From: Solobacterium sp.
Lineage (GTDB): Bacteria > Bacillota_I > Bacilli_A > Erysipelotrichales > Erysipelotrichaceae
Length of the DNA stretch: 49,148 bases
NCBI GenBank assembly: GCA_017941735.1
Contig: JAGAVW010000030.1
Coordinates: 1-49,148, forward strand
Direction: 5' to 3'
The translations under genes were made by a program, and so were the position numbers. Shown here in pieces: positions 8,371 through 16,810 of this stretch. The notes beneath the pieces are model-generated. The model was given only the letters and a program-made list of their open reading frames with translations. It searched no databases and was not told the DNA's origin. Position 1 is the first letter of the stretch, and each line of letters starts with the position of its first letter.

Positions 8371-9145
8371 ATGGTTTTAATGGATTCGCAAAGGTTGTGA
8401 CTACATCTAAGAAAGTGACCGATAAGTTTGTGGACTTAGTTGGTGTGCTCTTCGATGTCTTTGCGTCTTCAAGTTGTACATCCTTAATGGCTGCCTCTTC
8501 TTCTTGTTTGAGAGGTTCATCTGGGATGTTGTCATATTTCTTCACAACTTCAAGTTCTAAGTTTTCAATATCTTCTTCTTTAATTTCTGGTGCAATTGCC
8601 ACTTCGACATTCGAAGGGACATTACGAAGAATTGGTTCTTCGTTTGGAGCTCCCCAAGCACTTGCGCTAGCTGCTTGTTCACTCGCATCCCCAATGGAAT
8701 AAGGTGCCACTTCCCCATCGAGGTAAATATAACCAAGTAAAGCTTCTCCGTAACGTGCGCTATAGCCATCTGCCCAACCTTCGTTGTATCCCCCAAGGAA
8801 GCCACCTTCCTTTAGGTAGATGTTTTGACCATCGAAGTCGGTGACATAGACGACGTGTCCATTCCATACGCCAATGGAGTTTGCGCGTGGTTCCATCGAT
8901 ACGGTAAAACCAGCTGCACGTGCTTCATCTGCCCATTGGTAAGCCATGTGCCAACCAGGTAAGGCAATCCCGGTTGCTTCATAGGCTAGTTGCCAAGCAC
9001 CCCAGGTACAGTTACTCCAACCGCCGTAATAGGGGTTTGGCGTATAGTAAGTATCTTCTCCTTCAGCGTACAGCGGATTGATACTTGTAAGTAGAAGTAT
9101 CGCTGCTAAAATTGCACAGAGTTTGTTTAACGTTTGTTTCAACAT
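8369..9145 (-). CDS. secreted CHAP-domain amidase/endopeptidase
   Basis: Exported peptidoglycan hydrolase of 258 aa. Residues 1-27 form a signal peptide ending in NPLYA. A CHAP domain follows (about 40-145) with the catalytic Cys in SNCTWGAW (C46) and His in WNGHVVYV (H97), plus the usual HMAYQWADEARAAGFTV segment. About 110 acidic residues rich in E, P and S follow, with no recognised domain. An ATG two codons upstream (9151) lies too close to the -10 box to be transcribed in full; the ATG at 9145 would have a two-base leader. No Shine-Dalgarno is visible. Divergent from the XRE regulator gene and sharing its 190-base control region, which suggests a link to that regulator. Confidence 0.85.
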   Translation of the reverse strand: MLKQTLNKLCAILAAILLLTSINPLYAEGEDTYYTPNPYYGGWSNCTWGAWQLAYEATGIALPGWHMAYQWADEARAAGFTVSMEPRANSIGVWNGHVVYVTDFDGQNIYLKEGGFLGGYNEGWADGYSARYGEALLGYIYLDGEVAPYSIGDASEQAASASAWGAPNEEPILRNVPSNVEVAIAPEIKEEDIENLELEVVKKYDNIPDEPLKQEEEAAIKDVQLEDAKTSKSTPTKSTNLSVTFLDVVTTFANPLKP

Positions 9146-9153
9146 ACCCATGT

Positions 9154-9182
9154 ATTATGGATAAAAATGGAAGATTTTTCAA
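9154..9182 (-). promoter_or_regulatory. sigma-A promoter of the CHAP gene, near-leaderless
   Basis: TTGAAA (9182-9177), exactly 17 bases, CATAAT (9159-9154), minus strand. Predicted transcription start at about 9147, two bases before the ATG at 9145. Confidence 0.7.
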
Positions 9183-9246
9183 GTTTTAGACGCTTTACGT
9201 AAGCACTTACAGGTCAAAAAAGCCCATAAATATGGGAAAATTTGTT

Positions 9247-9335
9247 GGTGAAAAAATGGTGAAAATGTATTAAATTGTGAAAAATGGCTTATTTTAAGCA
9301 TCTTTCGGCCATTTTGTGAAAATATATTGTAAAAT
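9247..9335 (+). promoter_or_regulatory. control region with four GTGAAAA repeats and a -10 box abutting the start
   Basis: Direct repeats GTGAAAA begin at 9248, 9259, 9277 and 9316, most in the wider form GTGAAAAATGG. AAAATGGC (9281-9288) can also pair with GGCCATTTT (9308-9316). TAAAAT (9330-9335) lies six bases before the ATG at 9342; no good -35 box is seen. The repeats look like operator half-sites, perhaps for the helix-turn-helix protein encoded next. Confidence 0.45.
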
Positions 9336-9341
9336 AACAAC

Positions 9342-11642
9342 ATGACCAATAAATTACCTGAAAAACTTACAGCATTACGAAAACAATTTCACTTTGCGCA
9401 AGCAGATGTAGCGGAAAAAGTGGGTGTTTCTGTGAATGAATATATGAATTGGGAAAACGGAAACAAGATTTGCGATATTACCCAACTGGTGCGTTTAGCG
9501 AAATTATATAAAATACCAGTTGTTGATTTATTAGATAATACAAAGGTTGTGACCTTACCCGATCCAGAAATCCTCTATCAAAGTGTAGAGATTCCTTTTA
9601 TGGACTCAGAAAAGGAGGATATTTCCTATACAAACGCAATTGCGCTTGATGAAGCAGAAGCGCAACGAATCATCGAACAAACCCAAAGTGTTCCAAAATA
9701 TGAAGAAACCACAGAATCGATGGGGGAAACACGCATCTTAGACGCTAATGAAATACAAAAGACAACTGCCAATAAAGTTGTAAAACCACAACCTTCTAAG
9801 AAGGCAGAACCGAAAAAAGCCAATGGAATTCCTAAAAAGCCATTATTCATTGGTGTAGGGGTTGTGATTGCGCTCCTTCTTTTAAGTGTACTTATCGGCT
9901 TATTTAGAAATGGTGGCGATAATGGGGGTTCAGTGCGGTTAAATCTCACTGATACAAATCGTTTTGCCTTAGGTGAACAATTCTCTGTTTACCTTGATAA
10001 TAATGGTTCTTTAGTCACAAGTGGAAATACCCCTGATTTAAGTGCCTTCCAAAATGTTGTCCAAGTGAGTGCAGGCAATAGTCATTTGGTTGGCTTAAAG
10101 AAGGATGGTTCTGTCGTATGTGCAGGGTCAGGTGTCGCGTGTGGCGTAGAAGATTGGAAAGATGTCACGATGGTGGCCGCTGGAAACAATCATACCGTTG
10201 GTCTAAAACAAGATGGCACGGTAATGTGCACCGGTGGTGCGGTTGCGTGCAGTGTGAATTCTTGGGAAGATATTGCGGCAGTTTATGCGGGTGGTGACTT
10301 TACAATTGGCCAAACAAAAGATGGTTCCTTGAAAGTTGCGGGTAATATCAATGCGGCAAGTAAAGTACAAAATGTGAAAAACGCAAAGAGTATTGCGATG
10401 AGTGATCAAGAGATTGTGGTCATCGATAAAGATGGAAATGTTTCAAGTTATTCTACAGGAACGGGTAGTTCTAGTAATACTTCAAGCTGGAAGAATATGC
10501 GTATGGCAGCGATTGGAAACCAATTTGTGGCAGGCTTAGATCAAGATGGGAAAGTATCAATTGTCACAAATAAGGATGACTTAGCGAAAGAAGTGGCGAC
10601 CTGGACAGGGATTCGCTATATTGCCGCAAGAGGAAATACCTTAGTTGGTGTGAATGCGAACTATAAGATTATTGGGGTAGGAGATAATTCCTATAACCAA
10701 TATGGAATTGATGAAACACAAGTGAATCCATCCGCAACCGCAGATGTAAAACTTGGCGCCATCAATAATGTGAACTTTAATTCCACAACGGCGGGTTTAA
10801 CCATCACATGGGATGAAGTAAAAGATACCGATTACTATGAAGTCAAAATCAGTACGACGCCAGAAATGGTTATGAATTCCGTTCGAAATTCTGTCAGTGT
10901 TGGTTCTGAGCGCTTAACAGATGGCACAACGTATACGGTTTCGATTACCCCATGTTCTAGAGACTTAACGAAGTACCAAAACGGGGATACGAAAACCGCA
11001 ACCCATCAATATAAAGCTGCGCAAGTGAAACTCAATGCCCCACAAAATGTCAGTGTGACACCAGATGGCACGCAGATTAAAGTGAGTTGGAGTGGTGTTG
11101 AAAATGCGGAATTCTATCATGTGACCATTGAAACCATGACCCAACAAGCCAATGAAACAAACTTTACGATTGATGGTTCGCACATGGAAGATGGGAAAGA
11201 ATATACGGTATTTGTGACGGCGATGTCTAGCAATACACGTTATAGCGAAAGTGATGCCGGGACAGCGAAGTTTACCTATAAAGCCCCTGTCTTAAAGACG
11301 CCATTAAAGAAACCGGATATCTTATCGAATGCGACGGATGCGCAAGGGAATTGGACCTTTACCTTTGCGACTGATGAAAATGCGCAAAGCTATAATGTCT
11401 TTGTGAATGATAAGACCTTTACGATCGATAAAGGGGAAATCACCATTGCTCCAGGTGAGGCAAATCTAGTGAGTGGAACGGAATACCTTGTGCGTATTAC
11501 CGCTATTCCAAAAGATGCGGAAAAGAATTTAGAATCGAATAATGGTGCCGATGGCACAGGGGAGCGTTTAACGTATACGGTGAAAGAACCAGAACCAACG
11601 CCAACACCAGAAGAAAAAGAAGAAGAGAAAAAAGATGGATAA
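9342..11642 (+). CDS. membrane-bound XRE regulator with RCC1-like and FN3-like ectodomains
   Basis: 766 aa, one membrane span. Residues 5-60 form a Cro/C1-type helix-turn-helix (LRKQFHFAQADVAEKVGVSVNEYMNWENG). A charged linker leads to a transmembrane helix near 166-188. The outside part starts with about five RCC1-like repeats (VVQVSAGNSHLVGLKKDGSVV, VTMVAAGNNHTVGLKQDGTVM and weaker copies, about 205-460), then three fibronectin-III-like modules (about 470-565, 566-655, 656-745; ITWDEVKDTDYYEVKIS, VSWSGVENAEFYHVTI), and a P/E/K tail. The topology (DNA-binding domain inside, beta-rich sensor outside) resembles RodZ-like and one-component membrane regulators. No Shine-Dalgarno; the mRNA may be leaderless. 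It overlaps the next gene by eight bases. Ligand and targets unknown. Confidence 0.85.
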   Translation: MTNKLPEKLTALRKQFHFAQADVAEKVGVSVNEYMNWENGNKICDITQLVRLAKLYKIPVVDLLDNTKVVTLPDPEILYQSVEIPFMDSEKEDISYTNAIALDEAEAQRIIEQTQSVPKYEETTESMGETRILDANEIQKTTANKVVKPQPSKKAEPKKANGIPKKPLFIGVGVVIALLLLSVLIGLFRNGGDNGGSVRLNLTDTNRFALGEQFSVYLDNNGSLVTSGNTPDLSAFQNVVQVSAGNSHLVGLKKDGSVVCAGSGVACGVEDWKDVTMVAAGNNHTVGLKQDGTVMCTGGAVACSVNSWEDIAAVYAGGDFTIGQTKDGSLKVAGNINAASKVQNVKNAKSIAMSDQEIVVIDKDGNVSSYSTGTGSSSNTSSWKNMRMAAIGNQFVAGLDQDGKVSIVTNKDDLAKEVATWTGIRYIAARGNTLVGVNANYKIIGVGDNSYNQYGIDETQVNPSATADVKLGAINNVNFNSTTAGLTITWDEVKDTDYYEVKISTTPEMVMNSVRNSVSVGSERLTDGTTYTVSITPCSRDLTKYQNGDTKTATHQYKAAQVKLNAPQNVSVTPDGTQIKVSWSGVENAEFYHVTIETMTQQANETNFTIDGSHMEDGKEYTVFVTAMSSNTRYSESDAGTAKFTYKAPVLKTPLKKPDILSNATDAQGNWTFTFATDENAQSYNVFVNDKTFTIDKGEITIAPGEANLVSGTEYLVRITAIPKDAEKNLESNNGADGTGERLTYTVKEPEPTPTPEEKEEEKKDG

Positions 11643-11817
11643 GATTTGGTTTTATACAAAAGGGGATGGCGAAAAGTACGGCCCCTATACCGATGAAGAA
11701 CTTGTGAAACTTATTAAACAAGGTATTTTAAGCGGGGAAGACTATATCTGGATGACAGAGCTAGATGAATGGATTCTCATCCAGGACTCCATCTATAGTT
11801 TTTATTTAGAAAAATAG
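11635..11817 (+). CDS. GYF_2-domain microprotein
   Basis: 60 aa, a single GYF_2 (DUF4339) domain: WFYTKGDGEKYGPYTDEELVKLIKQGILSGEDYIWMTELDEWI. GYF_2 modules usually form part of larger proteins and may bind proline-rich peptides. The ATG lies inside the last codons of the XRE gene (overlap ATGGATAA), so translation is coupled. The XRE protein ends in a proline-rich tail (EPEPTPTPEE), but that tail is predicted to be outside the membrane, so a direct contact is uncertain. Confidence 0.8.
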   Translation: MDKIWFYTKGDGEKYGPYTDEELVKLIKQGILSGEDYIWMTELDEWILIQDSIYSFYLEK

Positions 11818-11843
11818 GTAAAATATGGATAGGATGTGATGGT

Positions 11844-12602
11844 ATGAGTAAAAAGAAAAAGAATAAAAAATTTAAAAATAAGTTTAAAAACGCCACGCTA
11901 ATCAGTTCTCCATATACAAAACAAGAACAACCACAAATACCTTCTGAAAACAAAGAAGAAGTTTTAAGTGTAGATGATGTTCTGGAAGCAGTGGAAGAGA
12001 TTCCTGAAGTAGAAGCTTATCATGAGGATGTGGTAGAAACACTGGAAGAGGTTCCAGAAGAGCATCCTATCGAAGCGGTTGTGGAAGAAATTCCAGAAGC
12101 GGAAAATGATGAATTCTTTGAAGATCGTTTAAGTCCTATGTTTGCGGATATTAAAGAGGAAGAAGATCCTGGCTTCTTTGATGAAACCATTGAATTTACT
12201 GCGATACCAGATGAAAGTGCAGTAAGCGCAGAAGAAGTGATGAAAGAGATGGAAGATACTATCATCCCAGTAGAGGAAGAAGAGATTGAGGTTCCAGAAG
12301 CAACCGAAGAGGCAGAACTCATTCCACCTCCCGTTGAAGAAGAGCCAGAAGTGGAAGTAGAATTCTATGAAATGGAAGAACCTGCTCCAGAAGAAGAACC
12401 AGTCGTTGATGAAGACATTGATCAAATCGCAGAGAAACTGGAAGAAGTAGGCAAACCGATTTGGATCCACGATAAGATTGAGAATCCTTCCTTCGTCACA
12501 GGCTATATGATACTTAAGAGTTGTACCTGCGGGGTTTGTGGGTATCACACCAATATCGAACGGGACGTTTGTCCAAACTGTAACACTGTAATGACAAGAT
12601 AA
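11844..12602 (+). CDS. acidic protein with C-terminal zinc ribbon
   Basis: 252 aa, not recognised as a known family. The first 20 residues are almost all Lys/Asn/Phe; about 170 residues follow that are dominated by Glu, Val and Pro in an imperfect EEVPE repeat and are probably disordered; residues about 190-215 form a short mixed segment; the C-terminus is a rubredoxin-like zinc ribbon (CTCGVCGYHT ... CPNC). AGGATGTGATGG precedes the ATG. It is third in the run with the XRE and GYF_2 genes and is followed by a terminator. The charge separation could make it an RNA- or DNA-associated scaffold; that is speculation. Confidence 0.75.
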   Translation: MSKKKKNKKFKNKFKNATLISSPYTKQEQPQIPSENKEEVLSVDDVLEAVEEIPEVEAYHEDVVETLEEVPEEHPIEAVVEEIPEAENDEFFEDRLSPMFADIKEEEDPGFFDETIEFTAIPDESAVSAEEVMKEMEDTIIPVEEEEIEVPEATEEAELIPPPVEEEPEVEVEFYEMEEPAPEEEPVVDEDIDQIAEKLEEVGKPIWIHDKIENPSFVTGYMILKSCTCGVCGYHTNIERDVCPNCNTVMTR

Positions 12603-12627
12603 GGCCGTAACATACGACCTTTTCTTT
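12600..12627 (+). terminator. terminator after the zinc-ribbon gene
   Basis: AAGG-C-CGTA, loop ACA, TACG-A-CCTT (12601-12621) with one internal mismatch, followed by TTCTTT. It overlaps the stop codon. Confidence 0.55.
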
Positions 12628-12639
12628 GAAAGGACCGAT

Positions 12640-13407
12640 ATGAATATTCAAGGCGTTAGAAAACTAGTAAATTTAAGAGACTTAGGTGGCTATCCAACCA
12701 TGGATGGACGCACCGTTAAAAGTGGGCACTTTTATCGTAGTGCCGGCTTATTTTTACTCAATGATCAAGAGTTAGAAGTCATTCGCAATCTAAAGTTAAA
12801 AGTCATCTTAGATTTACGTACGAAATTAGAATATGAAGAAATGCCAGATCCCACCTTTGAGGGGGTAAAAGTCTTACAGTATAGTGGGCTTGTGAGTCGT
12901 GGTTCTGAAGGCATCGACTTTTCCCCAAATGGGATGAAACAAATTGGCCAAGGCGCAGAAGATCAATTAAACAAATTAAAAGGTTATTATCGTCAAATTG
13001 CGTTTGAGAATGAAGCTTATCAAAAGATGTTTTATGAGATTCAAACGATGAATACACCGATTCTATTTCATTGTGCATATGGGAAAGATCGTACCGGTGT
13101 TGCGGCGATGTTGATATTACTCTTTTTGGGTGTTTCCGAAGAAGTCATCATGGAAGATTATTTACTATCCAATGAATACTTAGCTGAAATCATTGAAGAA
13201 GAAATGTTGAAAGAAAAAGACAAGTTAGAAAAGCACCCAGAGATGAAAGAGTTAATGACTATGTTGTATGGGGTAAGTGAGAATATGGGCTTATTTGTCT
13301 TAGAAAGAATACATGAAAAATATCAACATTTAGATGACTTCTTTGAACAAGAATTCAACATTGATAAAGAACAACGAAAGTTCTTACAAGATTATTATTT
13401 GGAGTAG
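12640..13407 (+). CDS. tyrosine-protein phosphatase (Y_phosphatase3 family)
   Basis: Cytosolic phosphatase of 255 aa of the LipA/Y_phosphatase3 type. The N-terminus has the family hallmark NLRDLGGYPTMDGRTVKSGHFYRSA; the catalytic P-loop is HCAYGKDRTG with nucleophile C145 and R151 (CX5R). The C-terminal helices (YLLSNEYLAEIIEE) are typical. Substrates may be phosphotyrosine or phosphoinositide-like lipids; not decidable here. GAAAGGA precedes the ATG. The next gene starts three bases after its stop, so the two are co-translated. Confidence 0.88.
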   Translation: MNIQGVRKLVNLRDLGGYPTMDGRTVKSGHFYRSAGLFLLNDQELEVIRNLKLKVILDLRTKLEYEEMPDPTFEGVKVLQYSGLVSRGSEGIDFSPNGMKQIGQGAEDQLNKLKGYYRQIAFENEAYQKMFYEIQTMNTPILFHCAYGKDRTGVAAMLILLFLGVSEEVIMEDYLLSNEYLAEIIEEEMLKEKDKLEKHPEMKELMTMLYGVSENMGLFVLERIHEKYQHLDDFFEQEFNIDKEQRKFLQDYYLE

Positions 13408-13410
13408 AGT

Positions 13411-13842
13411 ATGGAATATCAAAAATTTAAAGATTGTATTGTTTTGCGGTTAGATCCCAAAGATGAAATCGTTACATGTATTAAAGAACTATGTGAAAAA
13501 GAAAAGATCCATTGCGCAAGCATCGAAGGGATTGGTGCAACAGATGACTTTGAAATTGGAGCTTATCATTTAGAGAGTAAGTCATTCCAAGGAAATGTCT
13601 TTCACTTTCCAGCCGAAATCACTTCTTTAATTGGAAATGTGACAAGACAAGAAAAGGAAGTGTATCTTCATCTTCATATGACGGTGGCAGATGAAAAAGG
13701 CAATGCCTTTGGAGGCCATCTTAAATATGCCGTAATCAATTGCACGGGGGAGATTATCTTGCGTGTGATAGATGGGAAAGTGCATCGTAAGAAAGATGAA
13801 CAGACTGGTTTAAATATATTCGCCTTTGAGAATACAATCTAA
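13411..13842 (+). CDS. PPC/DUF296 domain protein
   Basis: 143 aa single-domain protein of the PPC (plants and prokaryotes conserved, DUF296) family: VLRLDPKDEIVTCIKELCEKEKIHCASIEGIGATDDFEIGAY, then the conserved LHLHMTVADEKGNAFGGHLKYA with histidines that bind a metal in family structures. Bacterial members form trimers; their role is poorly known and they may bind DNA or a nucleotide. The ribosome site TTGGAG lies in the end of the phosphatase gene. Its last 33 bases overlap the convergent DNPH1-like gene. Confidence 0.82.
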   Translation: MEYQKFKDCIVLRLDPKDEIVTCIKELCEKEKIHCASIEGIGATDDFEIGAYHLESKSFQGNVFHFPAEITSLIGNVTRQEKEVYLHLHMTVADEKGNAFGGHLKYAVINCTGEIILRVIDGKVHRKKDEQTGLNIFAFENTI

Positions 13843-14235
13843 TTGTTTAAACAAATCATCTCTTGTTTCATAAGGGATGATTTTAAAATACGAATTCCCA
13901 TTTAACATCGCACTTAATTGGGTTTCACTTTGTCGATAAAAAATATATACGGGTTTTTGAATCTTCTCCGCATAAGCTAATTCATAACCAACCCCTAAAG
14001 AAGGATTCGTACATTCTGCAATCACAAGATCACAATTCTTCAACATGGCCATATCGGTTTGATAGATTTGGATATCGTCTTCTTTTGTTTTCATGGTGGT
14101 GGATTGAGATAGATTGCCAATATGTTCCGTTAAAACAAGATCCGTTTGTTTAATATAATTAATGATTTCTTGGTAAAGCGTTACATCTTTACGACCTCCA
14201 CGAATGGATCCCGCAAAATAGATTTTCTGTTTCAT
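13810..14235 (-). CDS. DNPH1/Rcl-like 2'-deoxynucleoside 5'-phosphate N-hydrolase
   Basis: 141 aa enzyme of the nucleoside 2-deoxyribosyltransferase fold that most resembles mammalian DNPH1 (Rcl), which cleaves the glycosidic bond of deoxynucleoside monophosphates. Visible matches are YFAGSIRGGRKD (phosphate loop), LTEHIG, the Asp-bearing QTDMAMLKNCDLVIAE, and the catalytic-Glu segment CTNPSLGVGYELAYA. Likely role: removal of modified dNMPs, next to a NUDIX gene. AGAAGGTGAC precedes the ATG. It overlaps the convergent PPC gene by 33 bases. A deoxyribosyltransferase activity cannot be excluded. Confidence 0.82.
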   Translation of the reverse strand: MKQKIYFAGSIRGGRKDVTLYQEIINYIKQTDLVLTEHIGNLSQSTTMKTKEDDIQIYQTDMAMLKNCDLVIAECTNPSLGVGYELAYAEKIQKPVYIFYRQSETQLSAMLNGNSYFKIIPYETRDDLFKQLDCILKGEYI

Positions 14236-14293
14236 CTTGTCACCTTCTCTTCTACTTTATAGGATACAATAATATGCATAAGAGGTCATAGAC

Positions 14294-14830
14294 GTGAAAG
14301 AAAAACAAATTTCTAAAAAATATCCATATAAAGGAAAAGTAGTCAATATTCGCGTGGATGAAGCCGAAGTCGAAAATGGCGATATTGTCTTTCGTGAAGT
14401 GGTGGAACATCCAGGTGGTGTTTGTATTGCCTTAGAAGATGAAGAAGGTAAATTTACCCTTGTCTTACAATGGCGTTATGCCCAAGAAGAAGAACTACTT
14501 GAATTCCCAGCTGGGAAATTAGAACCAAATGAAAATCCAAGGGATGCGATTCTTCGTGAAACGGTAGAAGAAACCGGCTACGAACCGATCGCATTAGAAG
14601 AGATGGGAATGTTTGTGCCAACGGGTGCCTATGGACAAGAAAGAGTGTATCTCTATTACGCAAAACAAGGCGCATATATTGGACAACATCTGGATGAAGA
14701 TGAACACATACAATTAAAAAAATATACACTAGATGAAATCATAGATTTGATTATGAGTGGAGAGATTATAGATGGGAAAACTTGTACCCTAGCATTCAAA
14801 TTAAAAGAAAGGAAACAAAGAAATGCGTAA
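14294..14830 (+). CDS. nudF: NUDIX hydrolase, ADP-ribose pyrophosphatase-like
   Basis: 178 aa. The NUDIX box is GKLEPNENPRDAILRETVEETGYE (GX5EX7RE-X2-EEXGX, about 76-99), with Thr where the first hydrophobic residue usually stands. The N-terminal beta domain (VRVDEAEVENGDIVFREVVEHPGGV) and the GAYGQERVYLYYA loop match ADP-ribose/sugar-nucleotide pyrophosphatases of the NudF type. It starts with GTG, preceded by AGAGG; a TACAAT box lies upstream (14266-14271). The peptidase gene overlaps its end by eight bases. Exact substrate not proven. Confidence 0.85.
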   Translation: MKEKQISKKYPYKGKVVNIRVDEAEVENGDIVFREVVEHPGGVCIALEDEEGKFTLVLQWRYAQEEELLEFPAGKLEPNENPRDAILRETVEETGYEPIALEEMGMFVPTGAYGQERVYLYYAKQGAYIGQHLDEDEHIQLKKYTLDEIIDLIMSGEIIDGKTCTLAFKLKERKQRNA

Positions 14831-16790
14831 TTTAAAACCAATTGAGATTAACGACATCACAACCTATCGTTTTCCAGAGAATCTTCAATACAACGAAGAT
14901 GGATCCTTACTTGCCTATACGGTAATACGTTCCGATGTAGAAAAGAATACATATCACCGTGATATGTATTTATGTAAGGACCAAGACTCCAAACAAATTA
15001 CCTTCTCTATTGATGCGTCGGTTGTTTGTTTTGATGATGCGGAAACGCTCATCCTAAGAAGAAGAACGGAAGAAACAAAACCCTATGAAACCGAACTCTT
15101 TAAATTAAATGTGAATGGGGGAGAAGCTAAGCCATGGTTGACCTTACCTTTTGGGATGGGAAGTCTTAAAAAAGTAAAAGAGAATCTATATGTAGTCACG
15201 GGGGCCATTGATGCCTTAGATGCGGACTTCTATCTCAAGACAAAAGAAGAGCGTGAAAAGAAAATCGAAGAACTAAAAAAAGAAGAAGATTACGAAATAG
15301 TCGATGAAGTACCATATTGGGCAAATGGGGTAGGTTATACAAATAAAAAACGGAATGCTTTATTCTTAGTCGACACAAAAGAAAACAAAATCAAACGTCT
15401 CACGAGTCCTTATTTTTCAGTATCGGATTTTATTGTGGAAGGAAATACGATTTATTATGCAGGCCAAGCGTATAAGAATAAACAATCTCTTTATGAAACA
15501 GTCTATGCCTATCAATTAAATACGAAGAAGACAAAGACAATCTATGGGAAAAAAGATCATACGTTTGGAAAACTCTTTGTCTTACAAGGTCAACTCTATG
15601 CCTATGCCTCCGATATGAAAAAATATGGCATCAATGAAACATTAAATATTTATGAAGTAAAACAAGATACCTTAACTTGTAAGTATGTGCCTGAAATTTC
15701 ACACTATAGTAGTGTCATTAGTGATACGGTCCATGGTGGAAATGGGAGTTATTATACAGAATCCCAATACCTCACATTAGCGACGCAAGAAGATCATAAT
15801 GTGCTTTATCAATTTGATAAGAACTTTAAGAAAAAGGAATTGTTTAATGCGCCAGGTATGGTCGCATTCTTTACAGCTTGTAAAGATAAGATTGCGCTTT
15901 GTTATCAAGATGAGCGTCATGTAGCCGAAGTCTATGAATTGAATCGCAAAGATGGAAAATTAACACGTGTATCGCATCTCAATGATGAAGCTTTAAAAGG
16001 AAAATACATTGCGAAGTGTAATCCAATTAAATACCAATCCGAAGGAATCGATTTAAAGGGTTGGGTATTGTTGCCACAAAACTTTAATCCAAAGAAAAAA
16101 TATCCAGCAATCTTAGATGTTCATGGAGGGCCACGTGCGGTCTATGGAGAAACCTTCTTCCATGAAATGCAGGCATGGGCTTCCAAAGGCTATGTGGTAT
16201 TCTTCACAAATATTCGTGGAAGTGATGGAAGAGGCGATGCCTTTGCGGATATCCGTGGTTTATATGGCGATATCGATTATAAGAACTTGATGGATTTCAC
16301 CGATGCGGTATTAAAGAAGTATCCAAACATTGATAAAAAGAGAATGTGTGAAACCGGTGGCTCCTATGGAGGCTTTATGACAAACTGGATTATCACGCAT
16401 ACCAATCGCTTCTGTTGTGCCGCAAGTCAACGCAGTATCTCGAACTGGATTTCCATGTCCTTTATCAGTGATATTGGTTTATATTTTGGGCCAGACCAAT
16501 GTGGGGCAAAAGATATTTATACGGATACGGAAGCATTGTGGAGACAATCGCCATTAAAATATGCGAAGAACGCAAAAACACCAACTTTGTTTATCCATAG
16601 TACAGAAGACTATCGTTGTCCATTACCCGATGGGATGCAGATGATGCAGGCGCTTGCCAACCGCAACATTGAAACACGTCTAGTCATCTTTAAGGGGGAG
16701 AACCACGAGCTCTCTAGAAGTGGAAAACCACTCCATCGTCTCAGAAGATTAAATGAGATAACAGAGTGGTTTGATAAACATACAAAATAA
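14823..16790 (+). CDS. S9-family peptidase (acylaminoacyl-peptidase/DPP-like)
   Basis: 655 aa serine peptidase of the prolyl-oligopeptidase clan. Residues 1-400 form a beta-propeller (repeats such as YNEDGSLLAYTVIRSDVEKN), residues 410-655 the alpha/beta hydrolase domain. The catalytic triad is S514 in GGSYGGF, D596 in STEDYRCPL and H628 in GENHELSRSGKP. No signal peptide, so cytosolic; it should trim short peptides. GAAAGGA lies inside the NUDIX gene and the two frames overlap, giving translational coupling. Confidence 0.9.
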   Translation: MRNLKPIEINDITTYRFPENLQYNEDGSLLAYTVIRSDVEKNTYHRDMYLCKDQDSKQITFSIDASVVCFDDAETLILRRRTEETKPYETELFKLNVNGGEAKPWLTLPFGMGSLKKVKENLYVVTGAIDALDADFYLKTKEEREKKIEELKKEEDYEIVDEVPYWANGVGYTNKKRNALFLVDTKENKIKRLTSPYFSVSDFIVEGNTIYYAGQAYKNKQSLYETVYAYQLNTKKTKTIYGKKDHTFGKLFVLQGQLYAYASDMKKYGINETLNIYEVKQDTLTCKYVPEISHYSSVISDTVHGGNGSYYTESQYLTLATQEDHNVLYQFDKNFKKKELFNAPGMVAFFTACKDKIALCYQDERHVAEVYELNRKDGKLTRVSHLNDEALKGKYIAKCNPIKYQSEGIDLKGWVLLPQNFNPKKKYPAILDVHGGPRAVYGETFFHEMQAWASKGYVVFFTNIRGSDGRGDAFADIRGLYGDIDYKNLMDFTDAVLKKYPNIDKKRMCETGGSYGGFMTNWIITHTNRFCCAASQRSISNWISMSFISDIGLYFGPDQCGAKDIYTDTEALWRQSPLKYAKNAKTPTLFIHSTEDYRCPLPDGMQMMQALANRNIETRLVIFKGENHELSRSGKPLHRLRRLNEITEWFDKHTK

Positions 16791-16810
16791 ATCTAAGGAA
16801 GAATTAGATT
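16790..16810. terminator. hairpin between convergent genes
   Basis: AATCTAA (16790-16796), loop GGAAGAA, TTAGATT (16804-16810). It spans the gap between the peptidase and nitroreductase stop codons. The T-tract is better on the minus strand (TATTTTG). Confidence 0.5.

Noticed and set aside
12020..12548. Minus-strand open frames opposite the Glu-rich zinc-ribbon gene
   Set aside because: Their Ser- or Phe/Trp-rich composition is the mirror of GAA/GAG codons on the other strand; no ribosome site fits.
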